Counted from the stretch's first letter, positions 30,971-44,490 are shown. The stretch is DNA of 64,000 nt from Reticulitermes speratus (GCA_021186555.1 JAJKFL010000004.1:41646351-41710350), one strand, 5' to 3'. Made by a program: numbers and translations. Notes: a model not told the origin generated them from the letters alone.

Positions 30971-31805
30971 CTTTCATATCACCTGACTTTGAATAAAGTT
31001 TATTAAAATGTGCTCGAGTGGTGCATCTTTAAAATGATCAACGAACTGTGCCTTCTTTTAATGACATTCTTAAGTTAAGCATAATTACATCAATCAGGCG
31101 CTTAACTATTCGTCTTATCACAGTTTGTTCATACTTCTGTTACATGTCATTTTGTGTATCTGTAACTAAGTTTAGAAACAAATTCTAACCTAGAAATTTC
31201 TCCTCTTTCATATTTTAAAATTAAATCTTCTACCAATCCCCTAGCAACGTGACTTCTTTTGTTGGTCACTGTAGTAGGCTAATTAACACTTCATAATTTT
31301 ACGTAAATCATATTTTGCTATTCTGTTAACTTAATTATGAATAAATTGACGTCGGGGTGAGGATGGTAAAAGTATGTCGATAAGTGTGGGTGAAAAGACT
31401 CCCACGCGTTCGGTGTCAACTTCACACTACTGCTGACAAAGTACCCAGTTAGTTAAGTATTACGAGATAGCAGCGATCTGGTTGGTGCCCAGACTGGGAC
31501 ATGAAGTGGTGACGTCAGAACACCGACGACGCAGTGCATGAACAAGTGAAGGGCCAGCTGATCCTCTTACCTATCTGCCTATCGCTCTCAGAATAAGAAC
31601 AACGCCAGCTACAAACTGTGAACGGAGACGGTAAGAGCAGGGATCAGTTACAAACAGCAATCGAACTTGATTGGCTAGGAAAAAGTGACATGTTAATCGA
31701 AACTAATTGGCTAAACATGGTGGATATGGGTGTAAACAAGGTTACGTCATTCAAGCTGACCAAGTCATTTGGCAACCACATACCTGGACACCTTGGTATT
31801 GTTTT
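30971..31805. other. Unannotated stretch, no gene recognised
   Basis: AT-rich left part and a more balanced right part (31340-31800). The 69-codon frame 31618-31827 has no domain. No repeats were seen. Confidence 0.45.
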
Positions 31806-31807
31806 CA

Positions 31808-32030
31808 TTAAAGGGGACAGCCCATAGTGGGCCGAGGCCTCCTCATTGTCGAGGCTTGACGATCACAATCACATCGCACTCGGTAGGACTCCTCTGGACG
31901 AGTGATCAGCCCGTCGCAGAGACCTCTACCTCACAACACACAACACTCACAAGAGACAGACATACATGCCCCCGGCGGAATTCGAACCCGCAATCCCAGC
32001 TAGCGAACGGCCGCAGACCCACACCTTAGA
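31808..32030 (-). mobile_element. tRNA-derived SINE
   Basis: On the minus strand the head near 32030-31970 reads GCGGGTTCGAATTCCGCC, an excellent B box. The body contains GTCTCTGCGACGGGCTGATC and the segment complementary to 31830-31850. It is a different subfamily from 14898-15135. Confidence 0.65.
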
Positions 32031-32039
32031 CCTTAGACT

Positions 32040-32885
32040 GGGATCGGCACTGTTGACGGGGATGCAAACATGAACAGTAGCGGTGGACGAAAACGGATAA
32101 GATTTTGAAGCCTTCGACTGGCCGTGGACAAACCTGACATCCCCGTACGAGCAAGCAGTGTTTTGTTTCCATTTTGTGTATATTGGTACAACGTGCAGCA
32201 GCAAATGCGCGAAGAGAGTGCGCATGAGTCGCAAGGCTTCTTTCCAAACCTCGTATATAGATGTTTAGCACTAGGATTGCAACAGATGTGAGGACAAATG
32301 AAGATGCAAACATTAGAATGTTCTTCATTGTTACCTCGTGCTTAGACCTACATTTCCCGTAATCTCGAACCACTGTGCAAGCTCACCGTCAGTATCTCCG
32401 TACGACCTCGTGGTATAGTACTGCCACAGAGGCAGACTTTACAAAGACCACCAAAGAAGCCAAATTACGGATGGCCAGTAAATGCATTAAGTAGGACGTC
32501 CAGTGACAGTGATGGCAACCGTGCGTGATGCCTGTTACATGGCAACAGTGCACACAGGCTAACCACTGATGTCCTCTAACTGAAATCGAGTTTTCTGACT
32601 TCAAAAAACTCCGAACTTCCACTGCAGCGTTATCTACAAGAGATAAATGCCTTTTGTCCACCGGCAGTGAAGCACAGTGCTTACAGTCGGCATTGTAAAC
32701 AGACAGACTGGCCTCTCCCAAACACTGCATCATGTACCGTGTACCTGTCACTTCCGCCAATATGTACCGGTACAGCCTCACGAAGATTGTAACACTCTCA
32801 ATGAAATCACTTATCTCTCCAATGCTCCCGCTGATTTCGAGAAGCCCGAATTTGTCAAAGTAACAGTTATAGACTCATTTCCTTT
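32040..32885. other. Unannotated stretch, one long frame of unknown status
   Basis: The minus frame 32389-32781 (130 codons) is Cys/His-rich (CVHCCHVTGITHGCHHCH) but the spacing fits no zinc-finger type I know, and no splice or promoter context supports it. Treated as non-coding. Confidence 0.4.
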
Positions 32886-35800
32886 CTACGTCAAGTTTAA
32901 GTTCGCATAGGCACACGTTCGTCTGATATATTTCTACGTAAAGTTTAAGTTCGCATAGGCACACGTTCGTCTGTTACATTTCTACGTCAAGTTTAAGTTC
33001 GCATAGGCACACGTTCGTCTGATACATTTCTACGTCAAGTTTAAGTTCGCATAGGCACACGTTCGTCCGATACATTTCTACGTCAAGTTTAAGTTCGCGT
33101 AGGCACACGTTCGTCTGATACATTTCTACGTCAAGTTTAAGTTCGCATAGGCACACGTTCGTCTGATACATTTCTACGTCAAGTTTAAGTTCGCATAGGC
33201 ACACGTTCGTCTGATACATTTCTACGTCAAGTTTAAGTTCGCATAGGCACACGTTCGTCCGATACATTTCTACGTCAAGTTTAAGTTCGCGTAGGCACAC
33301 GTTCGTCTGATACATTTGTACGTCAAGTTTAAGTTCGCATAGGCACACGTTCGTCTGATACATTTCTACGTCAAGTTTAAGTTTGCATAGGCACACGTTC
33401 GTCCGATACATTTCTACGTCAAGTTTAAGTTCGCGTAGGCACACGTTCGTCTGATACATTTGTACGTCAAGTTTAAGTTCGCATAGGCACACGTTCGTCT
33501 GATACATTTCTACGTCAAGTTTAAGTTCGCGTAGGCACACGTTCGTCTGATACATTTGTACGTCAAGTTTAAGTTCGCATAGGCACACGTTCGTCTGATA
33601 CATTTGTACGTCAAGTTTAAGTTCGCATAGGCACACGTTCGTCTGATACATTTCTACGTCAAGTTTAAGTTCGCATAGGCACACGTTCGTCTGATATATT
33701 TCTACGTCAAGTTTAAGTTCGCATAGGCACACGTTCGTCTGATACACTTCTACGTCAAGTGTAAGTTCGCATAGGCACACGTTCGTCTGATACATTTGTA
33801 CGTCAAGTTTAAGTTCGCATAGGCACACGTTCGTCTGATACATTTCTACGTCAAGTTTAAGTTTGCATAGGCACACGTTCGTGCGATATATTTCTACGTC
33901 AAGTTTAAGTTCGCATAGGCACACGTTCGTCTGATACATTTCTACCAAGTTTAAGTTCGCATAGGCACACGTTCGTCTGATACATTTCTACGTCAAGTTT
34001 AAGTTCGCATAGGCACACGTTCGTCTGATACATTTCTACGTCAAGTTTAAGTTCGCATAGGCACACGTTCGTCTGATACATTTCTACGTCAAGTTTAAGT
34101 TCGCATATGCACACGTTCGTCTGACATATTTCTACGTCAAGTTTAAGTTCGCATAGGCACACGTTCGTCTGATACATTTGTACGTCAAGTTTAAGTTCGC
34201 ATAGGCTCACGTTCGTGTGATATATTTGTACGTCAAGTTTAAGTTCGCATAGGCACACGTTCGTCTGATACATTTCTACGTCAAGTTTAAGTTCGCATAG
34301 GCACACGTTCGTCTGATACATTTCTACGTCAAGTTTAATTTCGCATAGGCACACGATCGTCTGATACATTTCTACGTAAAGTTTAAGTTCGCATAGGCAC
34401 ACGTTCGTGTGATATATTTCTACGCAAGTTTAAGTTCGCGTAGGCACACGTTCGTCTGATATATTTCTACGTCAAGTTTAAGTTTGCATAGGCACACGTT
34501 CGTGCGATATATTTCTACGTCAAGTTTAAGTTCGCATAGGCACACGTTCGTCTGATACATTTCTACGCAAGTTTAAGTTCGCATAGGCACACGTTCGTCT
34601 GATACATTTCTACGTCAAGTTTAAGTTCGCATAGGCACACGTTCGTCTGATACATTTCTACGTCAAGTTTAAGTTCGCATAGGCACACGTTCGTCTGATA
34701 CATTTGTACGTCAAGTTTAAGTTCGCATAGGCACACGTTCGTCTGATACATTTCTACGTCAAGTTTAAGTTCGCATAGGCACACGTTCGTCTGATATATT
34801 TCTACGTCAAGTTTAAGTTCGCATAGGCACACGTTCGTCTGATACACTTCTACGTCAAGTGTAAGTTCGCATAGGCACACGTTCGTCTGATACATTTGTA
34901 CGTCAAGTTTAAGTTCGCATAGGCACACGTTCGTCTGATACATTTCTACGTCAAGTTTAAGTTCGCATAGGCACACGTTCGTCTGATATATTTCTACGTC
35001 AAGTTTAAGTTCGCATAGGCACACGTTCGTCTGATACATTTCTACGTCAAGTTTAAGTTCGCATAGACACACGTTCGTCTGATACATTTGTACATCAAGT
35101 TTAAGTTCTCATAGGCACACGTTCGTCTGATACATTTCTACGTCAAGTTTAAGTTCGCATATGCACACGTTCGTCTGATATATTTCTACGTCAAGTTTAA
35201 TTTCGCATATGCACACGTTCGTCTGATATATTTCTACGTCAAGTTTAAGTTCGCATATGCACACGTTCGTCTGATATATTTCTACGTCAAGTTTAAGTTC
35301 GCATAGGCACACGTTCGTCGGATACATTTCTACGTCAAGTTTAAGTTCGCATAGGCACACGTTCGTCTGATACATTTCTACGTCAAGTTTAAGTTCGCAT
35401 AGGCACACGTTCGTCTGATACATTTCTACGTCAAGTTTAATTTCGCATAGGCACACGTTCGTCTGATACATTTGTACGTCAAGTTTAAGTTCGCATAGGC
35501 ACACGTTCGTGTGATATATTTCTACGCAAGTTTAAGTTCGCGTAGGCACACGTTCGTCTGATATATTTCTACGTCAAGTTTAAGTTTGCATAGGCACACG
35601 TTCGTGCGATATATTTCTACGTCAAGTTTAAGTTCGCATAGGCACACGTTCGTCTGATACATTTCTACGCAAGTTTAAGTTCGCATAGGCACACGTTCGT
35701 CTGATACATTTCTACGTCAAGTTTAAGTTCGCATAGGCACACGTTCGTCTGATACATTTCTACGTCAAGTTTAAGTTCGCATAGGCACACGTTCGTCTGA

Positions 35801-36768
35801 TACATTTCTACGTCAAGTTTAAGTTCGCATATGCACACGTTCGTCTGACATATTTCTACGTCAAGTTTAAGTTCGCATAGGCACACGTTCGTCTGATACA
35901 TTTGTACGTCAAGTTTAAGTTCGCATAGGCTCACGTTCGTGTGATATATTTGTACGTCAAGTTTAAGTTCGCATAGGCACACGTTCGTCTGATACATTTC
36001 TACGTCAAGTTTAAGTTCGCATAGGCACACGTTCGTCTGATACATTTCTACGTCAAGTTTAATTTCGCATAGGCACACGATCGTCTGATACATTTCTACG
36101 TCAAGTTTAAGTTCGCATAGGCACACGTTCGTCTGATACATTTGTACGTCAAGTTTAAGTTCGCATAGGCACACGTTCGTGTGATATATTTCTACGTCAA
36201 GTTTAAGTTCGCATAGGCACACGTTCGTCTGATACATTTCTACGTCAAGTTTAAGTTCGCATAGGCACACGTTCGTCTGATACATTTCTACGTGAAGTTT
36301 AATTTCGCATAGGCACACGATCGTCTGATACATTTCTACGTAAAATTTAAGTTCGCATAGACACACGTTCGTCTGATACATTTCTACGTCAAGTTTAATT
36401 TCGCATAAGCACACGATCGTCTGATACATTTCTACGTCAAGTTTAAGTTCGCATAGGCACACGTTCGTCTGATACATTTCTACGTAAAGTTTAAGTTCGC
36501 ATAGGCACACGTTCGTCTGATACATTTCTACGTAAAGTTTAATTTCGCATAAGCACACGATCGTCTGATACATTTCTACGTCAAGTTTAAGTTCGCATAG
36601 GCACACGTTCGTCTGATACATTTCTACGTCAAGTTTAATTTCGCATAGGCACACGTTCGTCTAATACATTTCTACGTAAAGTTTAAGTTCGCATAGGCAC
36701 ACGTTTGTCTGACACATTTGTACGTAAAGTTTAAGTTCGCATAGGCACACGTTCGTCTGATATATTTC
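32886..36768. repeat. Minisatellite, 48-bp unit, about 81 copies
   Basis: The unit is TACGTCAAGTTTAAGTTCGC, ATAGGCACACGTTCGTCTGA, TACATTTC. Variants include GTACG for CTACG, GCGTAGG, TTTGCATAGG and 46-bp units missing TC. A variant string near 34408-34790 recurs about 1102 bp later (35511-35900), so the array has a long-range duplication. Frames of 131-329 codons on the minus strand (MYQTNVCLCELKLDVE per unit) are by-products. Confidence 0.98.
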
Positions 36769-36769
36769 C

Positions 36770-37085
36770 CATTTGTAATGGTCTGAAAAAAAGGAGAAGC
36801 CTTATCGCCATCGATTGTTCAACTTTGCTTTGTGAGATGCCGGTAGGAAGGTTCAGGTAAACCAGGGGGACTTAAACATTGAATGCAACACGTCGTATTG
36901 TGGCCTACGCTGTTGACGATACTTTACTGGGCGAAAACATTAATGTTATAAATAAAAACAGACGTTTTATTAGGCGCTAGTAGAGAGTGTGAACTAGGAG
37001 TGAATGCGGAGAGAACTTAGCATATGTGAACGGACTGCAAGACAAAGCATAATCGGGAACAGTAATGGCTCAAAATTGTGTGCAT
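36770..37085. other. Spacer between two large arrays
   Basis: About 315 bp of unique-looking sequence with no coding or element signal. Confidence 0.5.
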
Positions 37086-37087
37086 GA

Positions 37088-39425
37088 ATAGTTAACAGCA
37101 GATAACATTGCGGTAATGCCTGCTACCGTTAGATATACAATAGTTAACAGCAGATAACATTGCGGTAATGCCTGCTACCGTTAGATATACAATAGTTAAC
37201 AGCAGATAACATTGCGGTAATGCCTGCTACCGTTCGATATACAGTAGTTAACAGCAGATAACATTGCGGTAATGCCTGCTACCGTTCGATATACAATAGT
37301 TAACAGCAGATAACATTGCGGTAATGCCTGCTACCGTTCGATACAGAATAGTTAACAGCAGATAACATTCCGGTAATGCCTGCTACCGTTAGATATACAA
37401 TAGTTAACAGCAGATAACATTGCGGTAATGCCTGCTACCGTTCGATATACAATAGTTAACAGCAGATAACATTGCGGTAATGCCTGCTACCGTTAGATAT
37501 ACAATAGTTAACAGCAGATAACATTGCGGTAATGCCTGCTACCGTTCGATATACAATAGTTAACAGCAGATAACATTGCGGTAATGCCTGCTACCGTTAG
37601 ATATACAATAGTTAACAGCAGATAACATTGCGGTAATGCCTGCTACCGTTCGATATACAATAGTTAACAGCAGATAATATTGCGGTAATGCCTGCTACCG
37701 TTCGATATACAATAGTTAACAGCAGATAACATTGCGGTAATGCCTGCTACCGTTAGATATACAATAGTTAACAGCAGATAACATTGCGGTAATGCCTGCT
37801 ACCGTTCGATATACAATAGTTAACAGCAGATAACATTGCGGTAATGCCTGCTACCGTTCGATACAGAATAGTTAACAGCAGATAACATTGCGGTAATGCC
37901 TGCTACCGTTAGATATACAATAGTTAACAGCAGATAACATTGCGGTAATGCCTGCTACCGTTCGATATACAATAGTTAACAGCAGATAACATTGCGGTAA
38001 TGCCTGCTACCGTTCGATACAGAATAGTTAACAGCAGATAACATTGCGGTAATGCCTGCTACCGTTAGATATACAATAGTTAACAGCAGATAACATTGCG
38101 GTAATGCCTGCTACCGTTAGATATACAATAGTTAACAGCAGATAACATTGCGGTAATGCCTGCTACCGTTAGATACAGAATAGTTAACAGCAGATAACAT
38201 TGCGGTAATGCCTGCTACCGTTCGATACAGAATAGTTAACAGCAGATAACATTGCGGTAATGCCTGCTACCGTTAGATTATACAATAGTTAACAGCAGAT
38301 AACATTGCGGTAATGCCTGCTACCGTTCGATACAGAATAGTTAACAGCAGATAACATTGCGGTAATGCCTGCTACCGTTAGATATACAATAGTTAACAGC
38401 AGATAATATTGCGGTAATGCCTGCTACCGTTAGATATACAATAGTTAACAGCAGATAACATTGCGGTAATGCCTGCTACCGTTCGATACAGAATAGTTAA
38501 CAGCAGATAACATTGCGGTAATGCCTGCTACCGTTAGATATACAATAGTTAACAGCAGATAATATTGCGGTAATGCCTGCTACCGTTAGATATACAATAG
38601 TTAACAGCAGATAACATTGCGGTAATGCCTGCTACCGTTAGATATACAATAGTTAACAGCAGATAACATTGCGGTAATGCCTGCTACCGTTAGATATACA
38701 ATAGTTAACAGCAGATAACATTGCGGTAATGCCTGCTACCGTTAGATATACAATAGTTAACAGCAGATAACATTGCGGTAATGCCTGCTACCGTTCGATA
38801 CAGAATAGTTAACAGCAGATAACATTGCGGTAATGCCTGCTACCGTTAGATATACAATAGTTAACAGCAGATAACATTGCGGTAATGCCTGCTACCGTTA
38901 GATATACAATAGTTAACAGCAGATAACATTGCGGTAATGCCTGCTACCGTTAGATATACAATAGTTAACAGCAGATAACATTGCGGTAATGCCTGCTACC
39001 GTTAGATATACAATAGTTAACAGCAGATAACATTGCGGTAATGCCTGCTACCGTTCGATATACAATAGTTAACAGCAGATAATATTGCGGTAATGCCTGC
39101 TACCGTTCGATATACAATAGTTAACAGCAGATAACATTGCGGTAATGCCTGCTACCGTTCGATATACAATAGTTAACAGCAGATAACATTGCGGTAATGC
39201 CTGCTACCGTTCGATATACAATAGTTAACAGCAGATAATATTGCGGTAATGCCTGCTACCGTTCGATATACAATAGTTAACAGCAGATAATATTGCGGTA
39301 ATGCCTGCTACCGTTCGATATACAATAGTTAACAGCAGATAATATTGCGGTAATGCCTGCTACCGTTCGATATACAATAGTTAACAGCAGATAATATTGC
39401 GGTAATGCCTGCTACCGTTCGATAC
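37088..39425. repeat. Minisatellite, 52-bp unit, about 45 copies
   Basis: The unit is TAGTTAACAGCAGATAACAT, TGCGGTAATGCCTGCTACCG, TTAGATATACAA. Variants: TTCGATATACAA, TTCGATACAGAA and ATAATATTG. The three linker variants are interspersed in the middle, and the right end is uniform TTCGATATACAA with ATAATATTG. CGGTA...TACCG can form a small stem. The unit has stops in all frames. Confidence 0.98.
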
Positions 39426-39478
39426 AGAATGTTTTGTCTTCTTGTTTGCTGGCTAAGCATCTACAGCTTAAAATACAG

Positions 39479-39541
39479 AACTGTATAACTGTATAACTGT
39501 ATAACTGTATAACTGTATAACTGTATAACTGTATAACTGTG
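39479..39541. repeat. 8-bp unit, about 7 copies
   Basis: AACTGTAT repeated directly next to the LINE fragment that follows. Confidence 0.95.
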
Positions 39542-40015
39542 CAGGTTGTTTTGTATGGAGTTGAAATTTGGTCTGTCGCATTAAGACAGAAACATAGTTG
39601 AGGCTGTTGCAGAATGGGGTGTGAGGGACATAGTGACAAGAGACTGGAGAAAATTACATAATGAGGCGCTTCATGGTTTTTACTCATCACCAGATACTAT
39701 TAGGGTGAATAAATCAAGTAGGATGCGATGGACGGGACATGTGGCACGTATGGGGGAGAACGGAAATGCATACAGGGTTTTGGTGGGGAACCTGAAGGAA
39801 ACAGAACTCTTGGAAGACCCAGGCATAGATGGGAGATAATACTAAAGCGGATCTTAAAGAAATAGGTGGAAGGCTGTGGACTGGATTGATTTGGCTGAGG
39901 ATAGGGACAGGTGGCGGGCTGTTGTGAAAGCGGTGATGAATTGCATAAAACGCGGGGAATTTTTTGACTAGGTGAGGAACTGTTAGCTTCACAGGAAGGA
40001 GTGTGCTACGTGGAG
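39541..40015 (+). mobile_element. LINE 3'-end fragment
   Basis: The plus strand reads [17 protein letters not shown] and YRVLVGNLKE, and the DRWRAVV-type segment and AAAACGCGGGGAATTTTTTG follow, as in the LINE at 9881. It is frame-broken and 5'-truncated, with a weak 3' end near 40015. Confidence 0.85.
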
Positions 40016-40149
40016 TTAAATCCTACCGCACAGTAAACTCGCTGCGCCTTTTACAAAGGCTAGCCTGCTAATGCTCTTCGCTCTCAGTATGAAACACACA
40101 AACAGACGGAGTGTGTGGCGGGCAGTTTGTACGATGTTACAGTAAGGGG

Positions 40150-40206
40150 AGCGTGCATTAGTGATCACCGTGCATTAGTGATCACCGTGCATTAGTGATC
40201 ACCGTG
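40150..40206. repeat. 17-bp unit, 3 copies
   Basis: GTGCATTAGTGATCACC repeated; the third copy passes into GTGCTTTGAGG. Confidence 0.9.
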
Positions 40207-40316
40207 CTTTGAGGATTACAATTATCGGTGTTTGGGTTATGGAGAGTTTTTCCCTGTGCTTTTGTTAAATCCCAACCTTAGTGTTTTACCTACATTGAGT
40301 ATGAACAACAAGCTGG

Positions 40317-40572
40317 ACGGTCCGGGGATCGAATCCCGGTAGGGGCGAGATTTTCCGCACCCGTCCAAATCGGCCCTGGGGCCTACCCAGCCTCCTATTC
40401 AATGGGTACCGGATCTCTTTCCCGGGTGTAAAGCGGCCGGGGCGTGGAGTTGACTACCCACCCCCATCTAGCGCCGAGGTTAAAGAAGGAGTAGAGTTAT
40501 ACCTTGCTCCCCCTCTGGGCCTTCATGGCCTGTTATAGGGCGAACTTTACCTTTACCTTTACCTTCACCAGT
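40317..40572 (+). mobile_element. tRNA-derived SINE
   Basis: The B box GGGGATCGAATCCCGG is followed by CCTGGGGCCTACCCAGCCTC, GTAAAGCGGCCGGGGCGTGG, CTTCATGGCCTG and the (TTTACC)n tail. It is the same family as 18865-19137, 45345-45500, 51030-51325 and 57128-57315. Confidence 0.75.
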
Positions 40573-40579
40573 CTTCTGT

Positions 40580-41090
40580 ATGTTTCATGCATATGCTTGT
40601 ACAAAAGAAGTCCCGTGTGTGCTTTTTGAACAAATTGCATAAAACCTACTGACAAACGACGAATCTTCTCTTTATGCTGTTTGCTGTTTATCACAGCGAC
40701 GTGACTTATTCATTGAACGTGAAGGGTCCATTTCGAACGGTGTTTGTAAATTGGGTATTTTGGCTACATCTCACTAACCGGCTAACTGCCGTCTGAGCCA
40801 CTCCGCGCAATACTCGTAGGACGTCGTGCGTATTATGAAGGAATATGGATCACTGTTAATAGTTACGAACAGGCCCGAAAGATGGCAGTAGTACCTCTAG
40901 TCGGAAGTGCCGATGCTTCAGTCGGTTTGTTCACTGGACCTTTGCCGATGAACGTCACGTTACGCAGTGCGTATGTTCAGTGAAACCGTGACATCGCAGT
41001 GTCACTGAGGTGCTGTAAAGTGCCCTGAAGGTGTCTGTGGAAACAGTGGCCGGACATGACACATGTCTAAACTCTGTTGTCTAATTTTTA
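40580..41090. other. Unannotated stretch, no gene recognised
   Basis: No domain, element end or repeat recognised. Confidence 0.45.
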
Positions 41091-41134
41091 ATGGATATTT
41101 ATTTACTAGCACCGTTGGAAGTTCGTGCGGGAAA

Positions 41135-41564
41135 TGACAGTAGAACTAATGAAGCATATAACAACAATGACAGTAGAACTAATGAAGCATATAACAACAA
41201 TGACAGTAGAACTAATGAAGCATATAACAACAATGACAGTAGAACTAATGAAGCATATAACAACAATGACAGTAGAACTAATGAAGCATATAACAACAAT
41301 GACAGTAGAACTAATGAAGCATATAACAACAATGACAGTAGAACTAATGAAGCATATAACAACAATGACAGTAGAACTAATGAGGCATATAACAAAAATG
41401 ACAGTAGAACTAATGAGGCATATAACAACAATGACAGTAGAACTAATGAAGCATATAACAACAATGACAGTAGAACTAATGAGGCATATAACAACAATGA
41501 CAGTAGAACTAATGAGGCATATAACAACAATGACAGTAGAACTAATGAGGCATATAACAACGCA
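41135..41564. repeat. Minisatellite, 33-bp unit, 13 copies
   Basis: Unit GACAGTAGAACTAATGAAGC plus ATATAACAACAAT. Later copies have GAGGC for GAAGC and one has AAAAAT. Open on both strands because of the 11-codon unit; the frames of 154-217 codons are not genes. Confidence 0.97.
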
Positions 41565-41579
41565 GTGTAAACAGACTCG

Positions 41580-42270
41580 CAGCCTCTGACATGTACACAC
41601 GTGTGCATCCCGATGCTTCGCTTGAACCAGAAATAACGTCTCTGGCGTCCTTCTGTCGTACGATGTAACATTAGACGCGGGGCTTCGCCGTTCATGCGTC
41701 CGTCCGTCCGGTAACACGCCGCAGTTTAGGCGATGACACATCCTATTACTCCTGCACATAATTCGGTATGAAACAAATATGGCGCCACGCGCAGTGCGTT
41801 ACCTTTTGGTCTGTCGAACCACAGCGATTTTGCAGTACAAAAATAATCGGCATTCAACGAATTATCGACTCTATTGACACAATGCTAAGCCGATTGTCAT
41901 AAATTAATTACAGTTTACTTCCTTATATAAATGTACAAAAGAAAGGAGCAAGTTTTTTTGTATCAACAAAGAAAACCCGCCTCTTCGTGGTACGATACCG
42001 AAGTAGTACCTCAGCCAGACGTGTGACGTAGCCTGTACGTCTTACAGTGTACATACGTGGAGCGTAAAGATTATGGCGGTTAGACTTTGTTATTGCTTCT
42101 GCAGTTTTAGTGGATGGATGAGAACATTTGACGTTGTCTTGCAAAGGGAGCGAAGTAAAGGAGAAGATGGACGGTTACGTTTGTAAAGTTGTGACAGCCT
42201 GGACATCGTTTTGTTTAACCTTCAAGGCACATTGGTTACGTTGGTCACCACCAGGGCTAACAGACAAGAA
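41580..42270. other. Unannotated stretch, no gene recognised
   Basis: No element or domain recognised; short frames only. Confidence 0.45.
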
Positions 42271-42286
42271 TTATGCCCACACAGTG

Positions 42287-43198
42287 TATTTATGTGTTTT
42301 GTGTGGATCTCAGAACAAACAGCGATTATTTCACTGTACAGCATTAACTGATTGGTTTGTATAACTGAGACGGAGTGTGTTTACTGCGCGGTACGGACTG
42401 TATTTATGTGTTTTGTGTGGATCTCAGAACAAACAGCGATTATTTCACTGTACAGCATTAACTGATTGGTTTGTATAACTGAGACGGAGTGTGTTTACTG
42501 CGCGGTACGGACTGTATTTATGTGTTTTGTGTGGATCTCAGAACAAACAGCGATTATTTCACTGTACAACATTAACTGACTGGTTTGTATAACTGAGACG
42601 GAGTGTGTTTACTGCGCGGTACGGACTGTATTTATGTGTTTTGTGTGGATCTCAGAACAAACAGCGATTATTTCACTGTACTACATTACCTGACTGGTTT
42701 GTATAACTGAGACTTAGTGTGTTTACTGCGCGGTACGGACTGTATTTATGTGTTTTGTGTGGATCTCAGAACAAACCGCGATTATTTCACTGTACAACAT
42801 TAACTGACTGGTTTGTATAACTGAGACGGAGTGTGTTTACTGCGCGGTACGGACTGTATTTATGTGTTTTGTGTGGATCTCAGAACAAACAGCGATTATT
42901 TCACTGTGCTACATTAACTGACTGGTTTGTATAACTGAGACGGAGTGTGTTTACTGCGCGGTACGGACTGTATTTATGTGTTTTGTGTGGATCTCAGAAC
43001 AAACAGCGATTATTTCACTGTACAACATTAACTGACTGGTTTGTATAACTGAGACGGAGTGTGTTTACTGCGCGGTACGGACTGCATTTATGTGTTTTGT
43101 GTGGATCTCAGAACAAACAGCCATTATTTCACTGTACAGCATTAACTGACTGGTTTGTATAACTGAGACGGAGTGTGTTTACTGCGCGGTACGGACTG
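42287..43198 (+). repeat. 114-bp satellite family, block B (8 units)
   Basis: Units start at 42287 and every 114 bp to 43085 with TATTTATGTGTTTTGTGTGG (CATTTATG in the last). Scattered single-base variants are present (ACTACATTACC, GACTTAGTG, AAACCGCG). Confidence 0.97.
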
Positions 43199-43270
43199 AA
43201 TATTTATCTGTAATTCCGGTTAGTCTTAGGCTTTAAAGCTTTAATCATTTAGAAAACCTTAAGACACACG

Positions 43271-43640
43271 ATGTGGTGCTGGAGAAGAATGGAGAAGATC
43301 AGTTGGACCGATCGTGTGAGAAATGAAGAAGTATTACACGGAGTGAAGGAGGAGAGGAATATCGTACATACAATACAAAGAAGAAAGGCTAACTGAATTG
43401 GTCAATCTTGCGTAGAAACTGCCTTCTGAAACACGTGATTGAAGGAAAGTTAGAAGGAAGGGTAGAAATGACGGGAAGACGAGGGAGAGGGCATAAGCAG
43501 CTACTGTATGACCTTAAGGAGAAGAGAAGATACTGGAAATTGAAAGAGGAAGCATTAGATCGCACCCTGTGGAGAACTCGCTTTGGAAGAGGCTACGGAT
43601 CTGTCGTAAGACAGACTGCAGAATGAATGAAGACACGCGG
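43271..43640 (+). mobile_element. LINE 3'-end fragment with (ATGA)n start of tail
   Basis: It matches 2330-2690: TGTGGTGCTGGAGAAGAATG through GVRQTAE-type ending; the frame 43408-43626 reads RRNCLLKHVIEGKLEGR and YGSVVRQTAE. It ends GAATGAATGAAG. There is one internal stop near 43394. It is less diverged in its last part than the 5' LINE. Confidence 0.9.
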
Positions 43641-44490
43641 TAGAAGTGTACCGGACACAAAATTTGTTTCAAATTTACCTACAACTTCTGTCCGAAAAAA
43701 AAATTGTGATTTTAAATATTTAGGAAGTTACGATCAAGATGCACTGAGGCACGTGTGTAGGTCTTCATGTGAAGTGTCCGATGTTTGTATCCACTTTTAT
43801 TAAAATTTGCACGTGCCGATATATTTTAGTAAAAATCTCAATATCAAATTTTATGGAAATTCGTTAGTGACTCTGCAGTTGTTATACACACACATACACA
43901 CACACGCGCGCGCGTATCTTGCAACTTGCAAACGCGCCAAAAAGTGTCACGTGGTTCGGACGGTCCAGTTTACGTAAGTGTGAGGTATCAGCCTGAAAGT
44001 CAATAAACCGACATGTTAGCAGCAGACGAAAGTGGGCTTCTCTTGCTTACACTGCTCAAACAAGCCGTCCTCAGGGTCAGGTATCGGAATAGCCACAACG
44101 ACGCAAGTAACGAGGGGGAGGGGTGGCCCCTCCACCCCACGTTACGTGCGTTTGAAATAACTTTCCAAAATTAACACGTTTTGGAGATGAATAAAAAAAT
44201 GTTCTTACTGGAATGTGTTTTACTCTTCTGCCTAATCTCTGTTGTCCGTTTCAAATTCCAGGCAGGGACCCCTCAATGTCACGTGGAAATATTCTAAAGT
44301 TGAAGTCTGAGAAAATTGGAAGGGCAGATGTTCATCGGTGCACGTGTCTTTACCCTGACGTGCAAACAACCCAAAAATTTAGCAAGCTTCGCCTGCTTCT
44401 GTTTAGTTGTGACATTTTATTCGTCCCACGAAATCAGGCCATTTGGACGTTACGCTTGGAAGATCCCAAAATTCGCTTTTTAATATTACT
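43640..44490. other. Unannotated stretch with a (CA)n/(CG)n tract
   Basis: Microsatellite ACACAC...CGCGCG at about 43884-43912. No gene or element otherwise recognised. Confidence 0.5.

Noticed and set aside
32389..32781. Cys/His-rich 130-codon frame as a zinc-finger gene
   Set aside because: The spacing matches no known finger, and there is no supporting exon structure.
32974..36654. Cys-rich repeat protein frames on the minus strand
   Set aside because: The 48-bp unit is 16 codons, so a frame stays open by chance; the units of 46 bp shift it, and no start context or signal peptide is present.
37088..39425. Possible CRISPR array (regular 52-bp repeats)
   Set aside because: There are no unique spacers; the whole unit repeats, and the setting is an insect genome.
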